From: Gemmatimonas groenlandica
GTDB lineage: Bacteria; Gemmatimonadota; Gemmatimonadetes; Gemmatimonadales; Gemmatimonadaceae
Assembly (NCBI RefSeq): GCF_013004105.1
Contig: NZ_CP053085.1
Location: 4,588,001-4,652,000, forward strand
Direction: 5' to 3'
DNA: 64,000 bases
Each line of letters starts with the position of its first letter. The stretch's first letter is position 1. Below, piece by piece: positions 1-9,537 of the stretch. The notes beneath the pieces were generated by a model, which was given only the letters and a program-made list of their open reading frames with translations, did not search any database and was not told where the DNA came from. The translations under genes and the position numbers were made by a program.

Positions 1-429
1 TGCCTGTATGCCGCCGCCAAGGATGGACTGCTCCCGGCGCCGCTGGCCAAGGTGCATCCGCGCTACGACACGCCGTACGTGGCCATTCTGGTGTTCGCGT
101 CGGTCGCCTGCGCGCTGGCGGTGTTGGGGGCCTTCCGGTCGCTGGCGATCCTCGGTACGTCGTCGGTGCTGCTGGTGGACGTGGCCGTCTGCCTTGCCGT
201 GCTGCGCCTGCGTCAGCGAGGCGTGCAGACGGCGGACACCCCCTTCGTCATCCCCGGTGGACCGCTCGTCCCGATTCTCGGGGCCGCCGTCTGCGTTTGG
301 GTGCTCACGAACCTGTCGAGGGAAGAGCTGCTCGGGCTCAGCGCCCTGGTCTTCTTCTCCGGCGGCCTGTATTTGCGCGTCCTGCGTGCTCGTCAGTTCA
401 AGGCGGCCCGGGCGGCGCGGTCCGTGTAA
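1..429 (+). CDS. APC-family amino-acid permease, C-terminal part
   Basis: The frame is open from the first base, so the 5' end lies outside the window; about 142 residues remain. The segment DGLLPAPLAKVHPRYDTPY is the cytoplasmic loop typical of amino acid-polyamine-organocation (APC) permeases. It is followed by four hydrophobic stretches at roughly residues 26-45, 50-67, 86-103 and 107-125 of the visible part, and then a short basic tail (RARQFKAARAARSV). The protein would be an inner-membrane amino-acid or amine transporter. The substrate cannot be told from this end. Confidence 0.85.
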   Translation, partial: CLYAAAKDGLLPAPLAKVHPRYDTPYVAILVFASVACALAVLGAFRSLAILGTSSVLLVDVAVCLAVLRLRQRGVQTADTPFVIPGGPLVPILGAAVCVWVLTNLSREELLGLSALVFFSGGLYLRVLRARQFKAARAARSV

Positions 430-508
430 TTCGCCATCGGGCCGTGCCGGTGCGATATTCAAGAGACCGCTCTGTTTCACCTGCTTTTCACGCACAAGGA
501 CTTCACGA

Positions 509-913
509 ATGCGACACGCCTTTCGCTACGCCGGCGGCTTCGAAAAGAACTTCCCGAAGCTGACCTCCGCCACGACGTCCTTCGAGGGCAGCGATGGCCA
601 GCAGCACGAGTACGCGCCGTGGCCGGAAGCGGTGAATGGTCTGCGCATCTCGTTCATGGAGAAGGCCGGCAAGAAGTTCGTGGCCGTGCGCATCGCCGAC
701 GACACCAGCGACGTCGTGCTGCACAACGACATGGTCCTGGTCCCGGGCGAGCATTTCGGCTTCGGCGTGCACCTGCACGGCACGCCCACGGTGGTCGAGG
801 ACAACATCGCCATCATGAAGCTGCTGGAAGACGTGACCAAGAAGAATGTGGCCCACAGCGACGAACTCCTGCAGATTCGGGCGCGCTTCAAAGCCGCGAA
901 CACCAAGCACTAA
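509..913 (+). CDS. Hypothetical cytoplasmic protein, 134 aa
   Basis: I do not recognise this gene. It encodes 134 residues with no signal peptide or membrane segment. The start is the ATG at 509 (MRHAFRYAGGF); the longer in-frame extension back to base 8 is antisense-like, arginine-rich sequence overlapping the permease gene. Composition is that of a normal folded protein, with alternating hydrophobic strands (FVAVRIADDTSDVVL) and a lysine-rich C-terminal helix. A strong hairpin follows the stop, so it is probably its own transcription unit. Confidence 0.75.
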   Translation: MRHAFRYAGGFEKNFPKLTSATTSFEGSDGQQHEYAPWPEAVNGLRISFMEKAGKKFVAVRIADDTSDVVLHNDMVLVPGEHFGFGVHLHGTPTVVEDNIAIMKLLEDVTKKNVAHSDELLQIRARFKAANTKH

Positions 914-931
914 GTCACCGGTTCGGTGAGG

Positions 932-969
932 CGGGCCGGCTCTACGTCATTTGACGGATAGCCGGCCCG
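932..969 (+). terminator. Perfect two-tier hairpin, likely terminator
   Basis: CGGGCCGGCT (932-941) pairs perfectly with AGCCGGCCCG (960-969). Inside the loop CGTCA pairs with TGACG around TT, giving a long stacked hairpin. It starts 18 nt after the stop at 913, ahead of the lipoprotein gene at 1024. The downstream tract is only moderately T-rich (TTCTGCGTTCTGC). Confidence 0.7.
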
Positions 970-1023
970 TTCTGCGTTCTGCACTTTGGTGGGTACGTGC
1001 CTCAACCTACTGGAGTGCTCGCC

Positions 1024-2658
1024 ATGACATCGCTCAATGCTCGTGTACGCCGCCGCGCGCTACGCGCGCTGGCGCTGGTCGGTGCCTTTGGCGCCGTCGC
1101 GTTCTCGGCCGCCTGTGTCTTCTACCGCACGGAAGTTCGCGCGGTGGAGCGACCCACGGCCGACGCCCCGACGTTCATCAAGTCGCCGCTCAAGGCGCAT
1201 CTGAAAGACGGCAGTATCGTCGTGTTTCGCAACGGCGCCACCGTGACGCGCGAAAGTCTCACCGGCGAAGGCCGTCGCTACACGCTGCAGAACACGACGT
1301 CGCGTGTGTACGACCGCGTGCCGATGGACAGCGTGGTCGGGGTGGAGACGTTCGAGAACAAAGTGAACGCTGCGCCCACCGTGGCGGCGTCGATCGCCGG
1401 CGCGGCGCTTGGTGCCGTAGCGGCCGCCGTGCTGGCCGTCGCGATCTTCGGCTCATGTCCCACCGTGTACGCCGACACCGGCGCTACCGGTGAATTGCAG
1501 GCCGAAGGCTTCTCGTACTCCATCGCGCCGCTCATGGAACAGCGCGATGTCGATCCGCTGCGGGTGCGCGCCGACTCCACCGGTCGCGTGCGCCTCGAGC
1601 TCCGCAACGAAGCGCTGGAGACACACTACATCAATCACATCGAGCTGCTGGCCGTGCGGCACGCGACCGGTGCGCGCATCGTGCCCGATCAGAGTGGACG
1701 TCCGGTACTCGTGTCGGGATTTGCCGATATCGATAGCGCCACGGACCGCGCGGGACGCGACGTGCGCAGCACGCTGCAGTCGCGCGACGGCTCGCTGTAC
1801 GCCACCGACCCGCGCATCATGCGCGACGCGCGCTTGGGTGATCTCGACGACTGGATCGACGTGCACGTAGGCGAGCTGCCCGCCGGCGATTCGGTGGCCG
1901 TGGTCCTGCGCCTCCGCAATTCGCTGCTCAACACGGTGCTGCTGTACAACGGTATGCTCGGAGGACGCGATGCGGCCGACTGGCTGCACGAAGGGCTTGG
2001 GCATTTCGGCACGACGGCCGAGATGGCGCTCTGGAATCGCCGCACGATGGGGCTGCGGGCCACGGTGGACGGCGTCAGCCGCACCGATGTCGTACACGGC
2101 GCCACCGCGCGCCTGGGAGACGTGGGGCCGATCGCCTTTCGCGACGTCGCACTCGTATTGCCGCGCTCGGCCGTGAACGCCCGCACCGCACGCATTCGCT
2201 TGGCATTCGTGGCCGACAATTGGCGCATCGATGAAGTGCGCGTGGCGGGCACGGTGTCACGCCCTGCCGTGACCACACTCGCCGTGGAACGCGTAGTGGT
2301 GCCCACGCCCGCTGTGGGTACGGCGCCGGTGCTCGACACCGCGGCCGTTTCAGCCATCGCGGCCGCCGACACGCGCTACCTCGAAACACGCCCCAGTCAG
2401 CGCATGGTGCTGGAGTTCGCGCGTGATCATCGAAGTGCGCGCGAGGCGTCGCCCTCTGCCGACTCCACCACGACGTACATGATCGCGTGGCAAGGCTGGT
2501 ATCGCGAATGGATTCGGGGCGACTGGCTGGCCAATCCCACGCGCACCGAACCGTTCAAGCCCGGTGATGCCGCCGTGCTGACCGCGTTGCGGCGCTGGAG
2601 CGAGCGCAAGGACAGCTTCGAGCGTGAATTCTACGCGTCTCGTATTCCCGTTCGGTAA
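1024..2658 (+). CDS. Large lipoprotein of unknown function, 544 aa
   Basis: The start at ATG 1024 is favoured over 997 because GGAG lies about 8 nt upstream and the signal peptide then begins with MTSLNARVRRRALRAL. The signal peptide ends in a lipobox (FSAAC) at about residue 31, so the product is probably a lipid-anchored envelope protein. A glycine/alanine-rich hydrophobic stretch follows at about residues 120-145 (SIAGAALGAVAAAVLAVAIFGSC) after a beta-rich segment. The rest looks like a mixed beta protein with no motif I can name. The next lipoprotein gene starts 10 nt downstream, so the two are probably co-transcribed. Confidence 0.8.
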   Translation: MTSLNARVRRRALRALALVGAFGAVAFSAACVFYRTEVRAVERPTADAPTFIKSPLKAHLKDGSIVVFRNGATVTRESLTGEGRRYTLQNTTSRVYDRVPMDSVVGVETFENKVNAAPTVAASIAGAALGAVAAAVLAVAIFGSCPTVYADTGATGELQAEGFSYSIAPLMEQRDVDPLRVRADSTGRVRLELRNEALETHYINHIELLAVRHATGARIVPDQSGRPVLVSGFADIDSATDRAGRDVRSTLQSRDGSLYATDPRIMRDARLGDLDDWIDVHVGELPAGDSVAVVLRLRNSLLNTVLLYNGMLGGRDAADWLHEGLGHFGTTAEMALWNRRTMGLRATVDGVSRTDVVHGATARLGDVGPIAFRDVALVLPRSAVNARTARIRLAFVADNWRIDEVRVAGTVSRPAVTTLAVERVVVPTPAVGTAPVLDTAAVSAIAAADTRYLETRPSQRMVLEFARDHRSAREASPSADSTTTYMIAWQGWYREWIRGDWLANPTRTEPFKPGDAAVLTALRRWSERKDSFEREFYASRIPVR

Positions 2659-2668
2659 GGAGCGCGCC

Positions 2669-3127
2669 ATGACCTCGTACATGAACCGCAACATTGTGCG
2701 CGCCCTCGCGTTGTTCGCGTGCGTACTCCTGTCCGCCTGTCGCTTCGGCACCAAGCCGGGTGAAATAGACTGGGTGGTCTCTCCCGAAGGCGCGCGCATT
2801 GCCCTGCGCGTCGTCGGCGAGACGCAGGATCGCATGGGCGAACTGCTCTCCGTCGACAACGAACATGTCCTCATGCGCAGCCCTGAAGTCGTCGAGGGCG
2901 TCGAGCTGCGCCGACCCAAAATCACCCGCGTGGCGTGGAGCCGTGTCTACGCCATCGACGTCGATCAACTGGGTGGCGCATACGACGTGGTGCGAGGTCA
3001 GCGTGTCGCCGAGGAAACACGTCGCAAGCTCGCCCTGATCAGTCGCTTCCCGCAGGGCGTTTCCCTGGAGCTGCTCACGCGATTGCTGGCGGCCGACAAG
3101 CAAGCCGCCGTAGAGGAGATCAAGTGA
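2669..3127 (+). CDS. Small lipoprotein of unknown function, 152 aa
   Basis: Start ATG 2669 has AAGGA about 7 nt upstream, overlapping the end of the previous gene's region. The N-terminus is a clear lipoprotein signal (VRALALFACVLLSAC, cleavage before Cys23). The mature part is 130 residues, charged, with a short beta-rich core (VLMRSPEVVEGVELRRPKI) and a C-terminal helical tail. Family unknown. It sits 10 nt after the 544-aa lipoprotein and is convergent with the M20 peptidase, whose stop is 13 nt away. The two lipoproteins may form an envelope pair. Confidence 0.8.
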   Translation: MTSYMNRNIVRALALFACVLLSACRFGTKPGEIDWVVSPEGARIALRVVGETQDRMGELLSVDNEHVLMRSPEVVEGVELRRPKITRVAWSRVYAIDVDQLGGAYDVVRGQRVAEETRRKLALISRFPQGVSLELLTRLLAADKQAAVEEIK

Positions 3128-3139
3128 TCGCAACCGCCC

Positions 3140-4855
3140 TTACTGCTTTTCCCGTCCGTCGTCGCCCTTCGGTGCCACCACCTGCGGCCTTACCGTCGGA
3201 TACTCGATGCCCAGCTGTTCCATATACGTTTTGAACTTCGTGGGGTCGTAGTAGAACTTCTGCAGCTGCGTCTTGTAGCGCGCCATGATGTCGGCGTTCA
3301 GGTACGTTGGCGGCATGTCCTGCGGGCGGATGAATGGCGTGTACGTCACGTTCTTCGTCTGCACGTTCTTGAAATAATCCCACGCGTCGGCGACGACCTT
3401 GGGTGTGAGCATGATATCGAGCATCGTGAGCGCCTGCACCTTGGCGCCGGCCAGGGCGCCCTTGTGCGCGATCGGCGTCGCCATGGCGATCGCGTTCGCC
3501 CAGTTGTGCCCCGGCAAGCCCGGAATGTTCGACGGATAGCGCAGCGTGATCGTCGGCATGTTCCATGACACGTCGCCGATATCGTCGGATCCGCCACCCA
3601 TCCAGTTCTGCGGCGTCTCGGCACCACGCAGTTCCTTGTTCACCTGCTCGGACAAGCCGAAGTCGGGTGAACCGAGTTCCTTCTGAATGCCCTTCGCCAG
3701 CGTCTGGTCCTTGTCATCCCACTTCGGCATGCCCACCGTCTGCACATTGGCGTGCATCGCCTGCGCAATCGGCTTGCTGAAGTGTCCCGACCAGCCCGAG
3801 CCCAGAATCAGAATCGTATCGAGCTTCGTGTCGGTCATCATCGCGGCACCCTCGGCCACCTTCTTGCCGACTTCGAACAGCGCCATCGTGCGCGGATAGT
3901 CCTGCTCGCGGAAGTAGAACCAGATGCTCGCCGTGCTGGGAACCACGTTCGGCTGATCACCGCCGTCCTTGATCACGTAGTGCGAGCGCTGCTGCAGCCG
4001 GAGATGCTCGCGCTTGTACTCCCACCCCTGTCCCATCAGCATGACCGCGTCGAGTGCGCTTTTGCCGCTCCACGGCGAACCGGCCGCATGCGCGCTCGAG
4101 CCTTTGAAGCGGAACTCGGCCGACAACAACGCGCTCGAGCCGCTGGCGCCCCATGACACGCCGAGGTCGTTGCCGACGTGCGTGAACAGCGTGACGTCGG
4201 TGTTCTTGAAGATTCCGGCACGCACGAGGAACGCCTTGCCCGCCATCTGCTCTTCGGCGATGCCCGGCCACAGCAGCAGCGTGCCGTTGATCTTGTCGCG
4301 CTGCATGAGCTGCTTCACCACGATCGCGGCCACGATGTTCACGGCCTGTCCCGAGTTGTGTCCTTCACCATGACCGGGGCCACCCGTCACCATCGGATCC
4401 TTGTAGCCCACGCCCGGCTTGTTGCTGGCCTGCGGAATGCCGTCCACATCGGAGCCGAGAGAAATCTCCGGCTTGCCCGTGCCGTAGCTCCACTTGGCCG
4501 TCCACGCCGACGGGATACCCGCCACGCCCTTCTCGATGGTGAAACCTTCCTTGGCCAGCAGGGTCGTGATGTAGCGTTGCGACTCGAATTCCTGGAAGCC
4601 GAGCTCCTGGAACGAGAAGAGCATGTCCACGATCTCCTGCACCTGCTTGGCGCGGGATTCGACCATCACCAGCGCTTCGGCCTTGAGCTTCTCCAAGCGG
4701 GGGTCGACGGGTGCAGCCGCGGTGGTGGCGGCCGGCGGGGTCGCTCCCTGGGCCAGCAGCGCGGGCGCAGAGGCCGGCACAGCGGCTAGTGCCGAGAGGC
4801 CGGCAACGAGGGAACGGGTACTGCGAAAGCAGTCGCGAAAGCGGGTCGGATGCAC
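3140..4855 (-). CDS. Secreted M20-family amidohydrolase (AbgB-like)
   Basis: This is a metal-dependent amidohydrolase/peptidase of the M20 (AbgB/aminobenzoyl-glutamate hydrolase) type. Visible motifs are SLGSDVDGIPQAS, the His-rich GGPGHGEGHNSG, and the Glu pair in IAEEQMAGKA, followed by a dimerisation region with FKGSSAHAAGSPWSGKSALD. GTG 4855 is preferred because GGGAG lies 6 nt upstream and the signal peptide then begins VHPTRFRDCFRSTRSLVAGL and ends near LLAQG; an in-frame ATG at 4924 would add 23 residues. The 571-residue precursor would be exported to the periplasm or envelope. It is divergent from the Omp85-like gene. The natural substrate is unknown. Confidence 0.88.
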   Translation of the reverse strand: MHPTRFRDCFRSTRSLVAGLSALAAVPASAPALLAQGATPPAATTAAAPVDPRLEKLKAEALVMVESRAKQVQEIVDMLFSFQELGFQEFESQRYITTLLAKEGFTIEKGVAGIPSAWTAKWSYGTGKPEISLGSDVDGIPQASNKPGVGYKDPMVTGGPGHGEGHNSGQAVNIVAAIVVKQLMQRDKINGTLLLWPGIAEEQMAGKAFLVRAGIFKNTDVTLFTHVGNDLGVSWGASGSSALLSAEFRFKGSSAHAAGSPWSGKSALDAVMLMGQGWEYKREHLRLQQRSHYVIKDGGDQPNVVPSTASIWFYFREQDYPRTMALFEVGKKVAEGAAMMTDTKLDTILILGSGWSGHFSKPIAQAMHANVQTVGMPKWDDKDQTLAKGIQKELGSPDFGLSEQVNKELRGAETPQNWMGGGSDDIGDVSWNMPTITLRYPSNIPGLPGHNWANAIAMATPIAHKGALAGAKVQALTMLDIMLTPKVVADAWDYFKNVQTKNVTYTPFIRPQDMPPTYLNADIMARYKTQLQKFYYDPTKFKTYMEQLGIEYPTVRPQVVAPKGDDGREKQ

Positions 4856-5043
4856 GGCGGACTCCCAAGGGTGGTCGGCGAATCTCAGACAGGGCTCGCC
4901 CGTGGCCGGCAGCAAACCGGGCACGACAGACGAACCCCGAAATTACGTTTCACGCGGGGAAACCGCTCGGTCCGGCCCCCCGTACGGTCACCAAGATGCC
5001 CGTTTTGGTCGTGATGTCCTCGTCTTATCCCGTTCCCCGGTTC

Positions 5044-7644
5044 ATGCGCTCTCCGAATTCGCTCCGTGTGGTCGCCCTGATTGGGGTGATGAGCCTGATC
5101 TCAGCCGCGAGCCCCGATTCGCTGTTCGGCCAGGCGCAACCCAAGCCGCCGGCCAAGCGCGACACGCTCACGGCCGAAGAACGGACCGCCGCGCGGGAAG
5201 CCACCCGCGACGCCCGCTCCATCGCGCGCCGGCAGCTCTCTCCCGACAGCGTGGTGCGACGCCTACGAGCCGACTCGGCCAGCGCGTCGGCCTTCAGCGA
5301 CCCCGAGGCCAAGCTCATACTGACGCGGGCCCGTGAAGCGCGTACACGGCAGGACAGTGCGCTCCGGGCCTACAAGGCCACTGCCACACAGCGCATTTCG
5401 ATGGGCATGGGTGCCAAGCGGTTGGGGCTCGAGAAGCTGTTGTTCCGTGGCGACAACGTGGCCGAGATCTCGTGGCGTCGCGATGTGGGTGTGCGGGTGC
5501 GGCCGATCGGGTCGCGCATCACCGTGCCGATGGCCTCGAGCTCGAGTGGCGATTTCAGCAGTGCCATTTCCATTCCGTACTTTCCCGGACGCGAGTCGCT
5601 CTGGTTTCCGAGCAGCAACTTCGGCGTGGTGAAGAGCGATATCGACGAGCGTGAAGTCATTCATCCGCTCGCGAACGGCGCCGAGACGTACTACAAGTAT
5701 GCCACGGGCGACTCGGTGGACATCAAGCTCGATGGTGGTCGGGTGATCAAGCTGCGCGAGTTGCGCATCACGGCGCGTCGGCCCGACTGGCGGGTGTTCG
5801 TGGGCTCGTTCTGGTTCGATCGTGACGGTGGTCAGCTGGTGCGCGCGGCGTACCGGTTGGCGATGGACCTCGAGATCTGGGATGTCGCGTCGGAAGAGAA
5901 TGAAGCCGACAAGAAGGTGAGCCGGGAAGCCGACCGCCTGCGTGATTCGATTGCGCGTGTGCGTATGCCGCGTGACCTGTATGTGAAAGACTCGATCCTG
6001 CGCGCACCGGCGGTGCAGGCGCGGGCAAAGGATGAGAACAGCGACGAAGACGTGCCGGTGTGGGTGAAAGCCACGTTCCGTCCGGCCAAGGCCAAGCTCG
6101 ACGCCATCTCGGTGGAATACGGCTTGTATCAGGGCAAGTTCTGGCTGCCGCGCGCGAACAGTGCCACGGCGAGTATGCAGCTGGGCTTCGTGCGCACGCC
6201 GTTCAGCATCGACGAGAAGTTCACCTACGAAGACGTAAACGGCGACTTCTCGTTGGCGGCCATTCCGGCGGCGCGACTCAGTGGTGCGGCCGGTGATTCG
6301 AGTGCGCGGGATACGACGGTGATCACGGGCGGGAACGATGTGAACATCACCGTCGGTGGTGGCAGCGATAGATCGGGCAAGGCCACAAAGCCGGACACGA
6401 CGAAGATGTCGACGTCGGCGCGCGCGCGATACCGGGCGTGTCAGAAAGATTCCACCTACACGCGGGTGGAGTCGCGCTACGAAGGCGCGTTGCGCGTGGC
6501 GTACGACATGCCGTGCGATGCGTCGAAGCTGGCGAATTCGCCGGCACTGCCGCCGGCGGTGGCGTCGGACGAAGAGCTGTTCGACATCAAGAGTCGCGAC
6601 GAACTGTTGTCGGCACTGGATCTGTCGTTGCAGCCGGGCTGGATGCCGCAGATGCCGACGGTTCGCCTGGGCTCCGACTTGCTGCGTTTCAACCGCGTGG
6701 AAGGCTTCTCGGCCGGCGTGAACGTGTCGCAGGTATTGGGCGCGGGTTACACGCTGAACGCGGTGGGCCGCATTGGCCACGCCGACCTGCATGCGAACGG
6801 TGAACTGAGCCTGGCGCGCAGTAATGGCGCACGCACGGTGACTGCGACGGTATACCATCGCCTCGCCGCCACGAATCCCGAATGGGGCGGGGGACTGAGC
6901 TTCGGCCCGAGTTTGCCGGCGTTCATCTACGGACGCGACGAGGGGTTCTACTACCGCACGATGGGCGCCGAGTTGGGCGAGCGTCGTGAGCGCCGTCGTG
7001 GGGCGTTGGAGTACAAACTGTTCATCGAGCGGCAGTGGACGGCGGGCGACACCGACGTGGTGAACACCTTCTCGCTGGCGAAGCTCATTGCCGACCGCCG
7101 ATTCCGTCGCAACATCGAGTCGGAAGCACTCAGCGTGACCGGTGTGTCGGGCATGTACTCGCGTGTGTTGCTGGAGCGACCGAAGGGGCTGCGTTTCACG
7201 ACGGTGCTCAACGGCGAAGCGGGCACCGGCACCTTCCAGTACGCGCGCGCATCGGCGGAAGGCACGGCGACGCGCCCGGTGGGACGATTCTCGACGGCGC
7301 TCACGGGCGCGATCGGCAGTTCACTCGGTGATGTGCCGCGTCAACGCGGATGGTTCTTAGGGGGAGTGCGCACCGTGCGAGGACAGATCGCCGGGACGCA
7401 GGACGGTGATGCGTTCTGGCTTGCGCGCGCGGAGGTCGGAACGAAGCAAGGCTTCTTCAGACCGGTGGGATTCTTTGATATCGGCTGGGCGGGAAGTCGT
7501 GATGCGTTCGGAAAGACGCAGCCGCAGCGTGGGGCCGGTGTCGGGTTTGGTGTGCTGGACGGATTGATTCGCGTGGACTTCTCGCGCGGGTTGTATCCGC
7601 TGAAGCAGTGGCGGACGGATTTCTATTTGAGTGCGGCGTTGTAG
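5044..7644 (+). CDS. Large Omp85-like outer-membrane beta-barrel protein
   Basis: An 866-residue envelope protein. The N-terminus from ATG 5044 reads as a signal peptide (MRSPNSLRVVALIGVMSLIS, cleavage near FGQA); ATG 4996 or 5014 are alternatives and none has a good ribosome-binding site. A central beta-rich domain contains PYFPGRESLW and REVIHPLANGAETYY. The C-terminal third alternates like a barrel and contains WFLGGVRTVRG, matching the (L)GG..(V)RG signature of BamA/TamA/FhaC-type Omp85 barrels, then GDAFWLARAEVG and a terminal strand ending SAAL. No POTRA repeats are obvious. A paralogue lies at 54480-56921. The role (assembly or transport) is inferred from the fold only. Confidence 0.8.
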   Translation: MRSPNSLRVVALIGVMSLISAASPDSLFGQAQPKPPAKRDTLTAEERTAAREATRDARSIARRQLSPDSVVRRLRADSASASAFSDPEAKLILTRAREARTRQDSALRAYKATATQRISMGMGAKRLGLEKLLFRGDNVAEISWRRDVGVRVRPIGSRITVPMASSSSGDFSSAISIPYFPGRESLWFPSSNFGVVKSDIDEREVIHPLANGAETYYKYATGDSVDIKLDGGRVIKLRELRITARRPDWRVFVGSFWFDRDGGQLVRAAYRLAMDLEIWDVASEENEADKKVSREADRLRDSIARVRMPRDLYVKDSILRAPAVQARAKDENSDEDVPVWVKATFRPAKAKLDAISVEYGLYQGKFWLPRANSATASMQLGFVRTPFSIDEKFTYEDVNGDFSLAAIPAARLSGAAGDSSARDTTVITGGNDVNITVGGGSDRSGKATKPDTTKMSTSARARYRACQKDSTYTRVESRYEGALRVAYDMPCDASKLANSPALPPAVASDEELFDIKSRDELLSALDLSLQPGWMPQMPTVRLGSDLLRFNRVEGFSAGVNVSQVLGAGYTLNAVGRIGHADLHANGELSLARSNGARTVTATVYHRLAATNPEWGGGLSFGPSLPAFIYGRDEGFYYRTMGAELGERRERRRGALEYKLFIERQWTAGDTDVVNTFSLAKLIADRRFRRNIESEALSVTGVSGMYSRVLLERPKGLRFTTVLNGEAGTGTFQYARASAEGTATRPVGRFSTALTGAIGSSLGDVPRQRGWFLGGVRTVRGQIAGTQDGDAFWLARAEVGTKQGFFRPVGFFDIGWAGSRDAFGKTQPQRGAGVGFGVLDGLIRVDFSRGLYPLKQWRTDFYLSAAL

Positions 7645-8119
7645 GGGGGGGGCGCGGCGCGCGCGGGAAGGCCGGCGCGATTGTGCTTGCGGGTGCGTGC
7701 GGCGCGTTGGGTCGATCGGCCTAACGCGCTTCGTGTGTCGTGGCGCGGTGCGCTATGGTGCTGACCCGTGGGGACTGGCGACGTGACCAAGCTTGCGGGA
7801 TTGTCTGATGGGCGGCAGTGCTTGGCGACCTCATCGCGATAGGTCGGTCGAGTGAATAGAGGTTCGGTGGTTGCAGGAGCCAACTCGTACACGAATACAC
7901 GAGCAGACGAAAAGAGCGCTTCGCGGTCGCGGCGGCTGATCAACACGGATCTCGCCGTCGGAATCGGCACGTTAGCGTTGGCGACGTGGTTGCGTGTGAA
8001 TGCGCGGTTAGCGCAGCTTTAATGGGAGCACAGGTGAAAAACTGGCTCTGGCTGCCCGGCGGCAGTTCGTCCGCGATTCTCGATCAGGGCAAGCCGGTAA
8101 AAATCAAAAGTGACAAGCG
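7645..8119. other. 475-nt intergenic region
   Basis: The region begins with a G-run (TAGGGGGGGGGCGCGGCGCGCGCGGG) right after the Omp85-like stop. It holds no convincing gene apart from a possible 51-codon open frame at 7867-8022. The last 80 nt upstream of the beta-propeller gene are comparatively A-rich (GGTAAAAATCAAAAGTGACAAGCG) and may contain its promoter, but I cannot assign -35 and -10 boxes. Confidence 0.4.
7867..8022 (+). CDS. Possible 51-aa single-membrane-segment protein
   Basis: A GTG-started frame with AGAGG 4 nt upstream encodes a polar N-terminus, a basic patch (SRSRRL) and one hydrophobic segment (DLAVGIGTLALATWLRV). The layout fits a tiny membrane protein or the tail of a decayed membrane-protein gene. 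GTG 7852 is an in-frame alternative start. No homologue is recalled. Confidence 0.25.
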   Translation: MVAGANSYTNTRADEKSASRSRRLINTDLAVGIGTLALATWLRVNARLAQL

Positions 8120-9157
8120 ATGAAGGCAATGGTGTTTGCGTGGGCACTCAATTTCGTCATAGGTCTGACTCTCCTCGCCGGCCCTACCGCAGCTGACGCG
8201 CAGGCCAAGGCGCAAGCCGCCATGCGCGTCAAGTCGTGGAATTCCGTCGTTCTCTTCAGGCTTCGTGACGCGAAGGGCGAACAGATACCATTCGACTACT
8301 CGGCGGGAGTTGCGATTCTTTCGAATGGCTCGGTGTTGTTCGGCGATCAATACGAGCCCCGAATCGTCTTGGCCGACTCGACCGGACGCTTCGTCGCGGC
8401 AGCAGGTCGAAAAGGTGGCGGTCCGGGCGAGTTCGAGGCGCGATCCCGAGTGCTGCGTCTGCGCGGCGATTCGATTGGTGTTCACGACGGAATGTTACGA
8501 CGATTGTCGATCTTCGACTCGAAACTCACGTTTGCCAGAACCGAACTGATCCAGGAGTTCTCTCGAACAAGGGGGTTTAACTCGGTTCAGGGGCAGTTCG
8601 CCGACGGGTCGATGGTGATGTTGCATCGCCCGATGATGAGCTTCTCCTCAGCAAATGTCGTGCGCGAGGTGCAGTACATCTTGTACGTGAGCGACCGGGG
8701 CGGGAAGTTCACGCAATTCAACTTGCCGCTGTCACGCGAACTGCAGGTAAGCGCGGGCAACCGCGGAACAGCGATCAAGGTCCCGATGACGAGTATTAGC
8801 GGTGTAGCCGTTTGCGAGAATGGCTTCGTGACAATCGCAGACGGGAGGATCGAAGTGCACGACGCCTCCTTCAGGCTCCTCTTGACGACTCCATACCGCG
8901 GTCGGATCGACACGTTGTCTTCGGCTGAACGAACGCAGCTGATCCAGGTCCACAGTGGCGGCTACGAGAACACAACCTTCCAACGCAAGATCGAAGAGGC
9001 GTTGGATGCAGAACAACCTCGACGACTGGTGCGTTACTCTACGCCGTTTGTTTCAGCTGACGGAATGCTGTGGTTCCGGGCAGGGGATGATGCCGAGGGC
9101 CGTTTCATGAGGACGACCCTGCGTGGAGAAATCATTGATACGTTGTACGCACCGTAG
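8120..9157 (+). CDS. Secreted 6-bladed beta-propeller protein, 345 aa
   Basis: The N-terminus is a signal peptide (LNFVIGLTLLAGPTAADAQA). The body contains propeller-type blades, best seen in GRKGGGPGEF followed by a polar strand, the signature repeated in the 6-bladed/NHL-like proteins of Gemmatimonadota and Bacteroidota. Other blade-like segments are GVAILSNGSVLFGDQYEP and SADGMLWFRAGDDAEGRF near the C-terminus. It is probably an exported ligand- or polysaccharide-binding protein; no enzymatic residues are evident. A more diverged relative is encoded at 30606-31826 (GREGEGPGEY). No clear ribosome-binding site precedes ATG 8120. Confidence 0.75.
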   Translation: MKAMVFAWALNFVIGLTLLAGPTAADAQAKAQAAMRVKSWNSVVLFRLRDAKGEQIPFDYSAGVAILSNGSVLFGDQYEPRIVLADSTGRFVAAAGRKGGGPGEFEARSRVLRLRGDSIGVHDGMLRRLSIFDSKLTFARTELIQEFSRTRGFNSVQGQFADGSMVMLHRPMMSFSSANVVREVQYILYVSDRGGKFTQFNLPLSRELQVSAGNRGTAIKVPMTSISGVAVCENGFVTIADGRIEVHDASFRLLLTTPYRGRIDTLSSAERTQLIQVHSGGYENTTFQRKIEEALDAEQPRRLVRYSTPFVSADGMLWFRAGDDAEGRFMRTTLRGEIIDTLYAP

Positions 9158-9390
9158 CAAATCCTGCATGCCGACAAACGCATTTCGGTAGCGTCCGGAC
9201 CGTTCCCTGAAGGAGAGGATGCACCCGTAGTCATCGTGCGACAGAAAGCTGCCGAAACGCGACGCAAGGCGATTCCGCTGTCCCCCGTCGGTCGGTGCAA
9301 TTCGCTGGTGACCTACTAGGCCCTCGCGACGAGATGTCGAGGTGAATTCGTGAGATCATCACACCCGAGCGCGAGGGCGTGAGTGGTTAG
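9158..9390. other. Intergenic, no gene seen
   Basis: Short frames on both strands are interrupted by stops. A 9-bp inverted repeat GCCCTCGCG (9320-9328) / CGCGAGGGC (9370-9378) with a 41-nt loop is present, of doubtful significance. The HepT-like remnant begins directly downstream. Confidence 0.4.
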
Positions 9391-9486
9391 GCAGAGCGTC
9401 GCGTCGATTCAGACTTGGTGTGGGAAGTCATCAAGGACCGAATCCCCGCGCTCGAGCGGCACCTGAGGCGCATCGGCACCACCTAA
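9391..9486 (+). pseudogene. C-terminal remnant of a HepT-like (DUF86) toxin
   Basis: A 31-codon open stretch, preceded by an in-frame TAG, reads AERRVDSDLVWEVIKDRIP then ALERHLRRIGTT. This matches the end of HepT/DUF86 proteins as I remember them, in which a (V/I)D.DLVW.(I/V)...(L/I)P.L...L motif closes the helical bundle. No start codon, no conserved R....H active-site segment and no MntA-type nucleotidyltransferase partner are present nearby. It is best read as a dead piece of a toxin-antitoxin module lying next to an intact one. The assignment rests on one short motif. Confidence 0.4.
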
Positions 9487-9537
9487 CACTGAGGCGTTAT
9501 GCGCACTCAGGTGGGTTGCCTGACCGCTGTCCTTTTG

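Noticed and set aside
5263-6858. 531-codon open frame on the minus strand
   Set aside because: Antisense of the Omp85-like gene; His/Arg-rich composition typical of shadow frames in GC-rich DNA.
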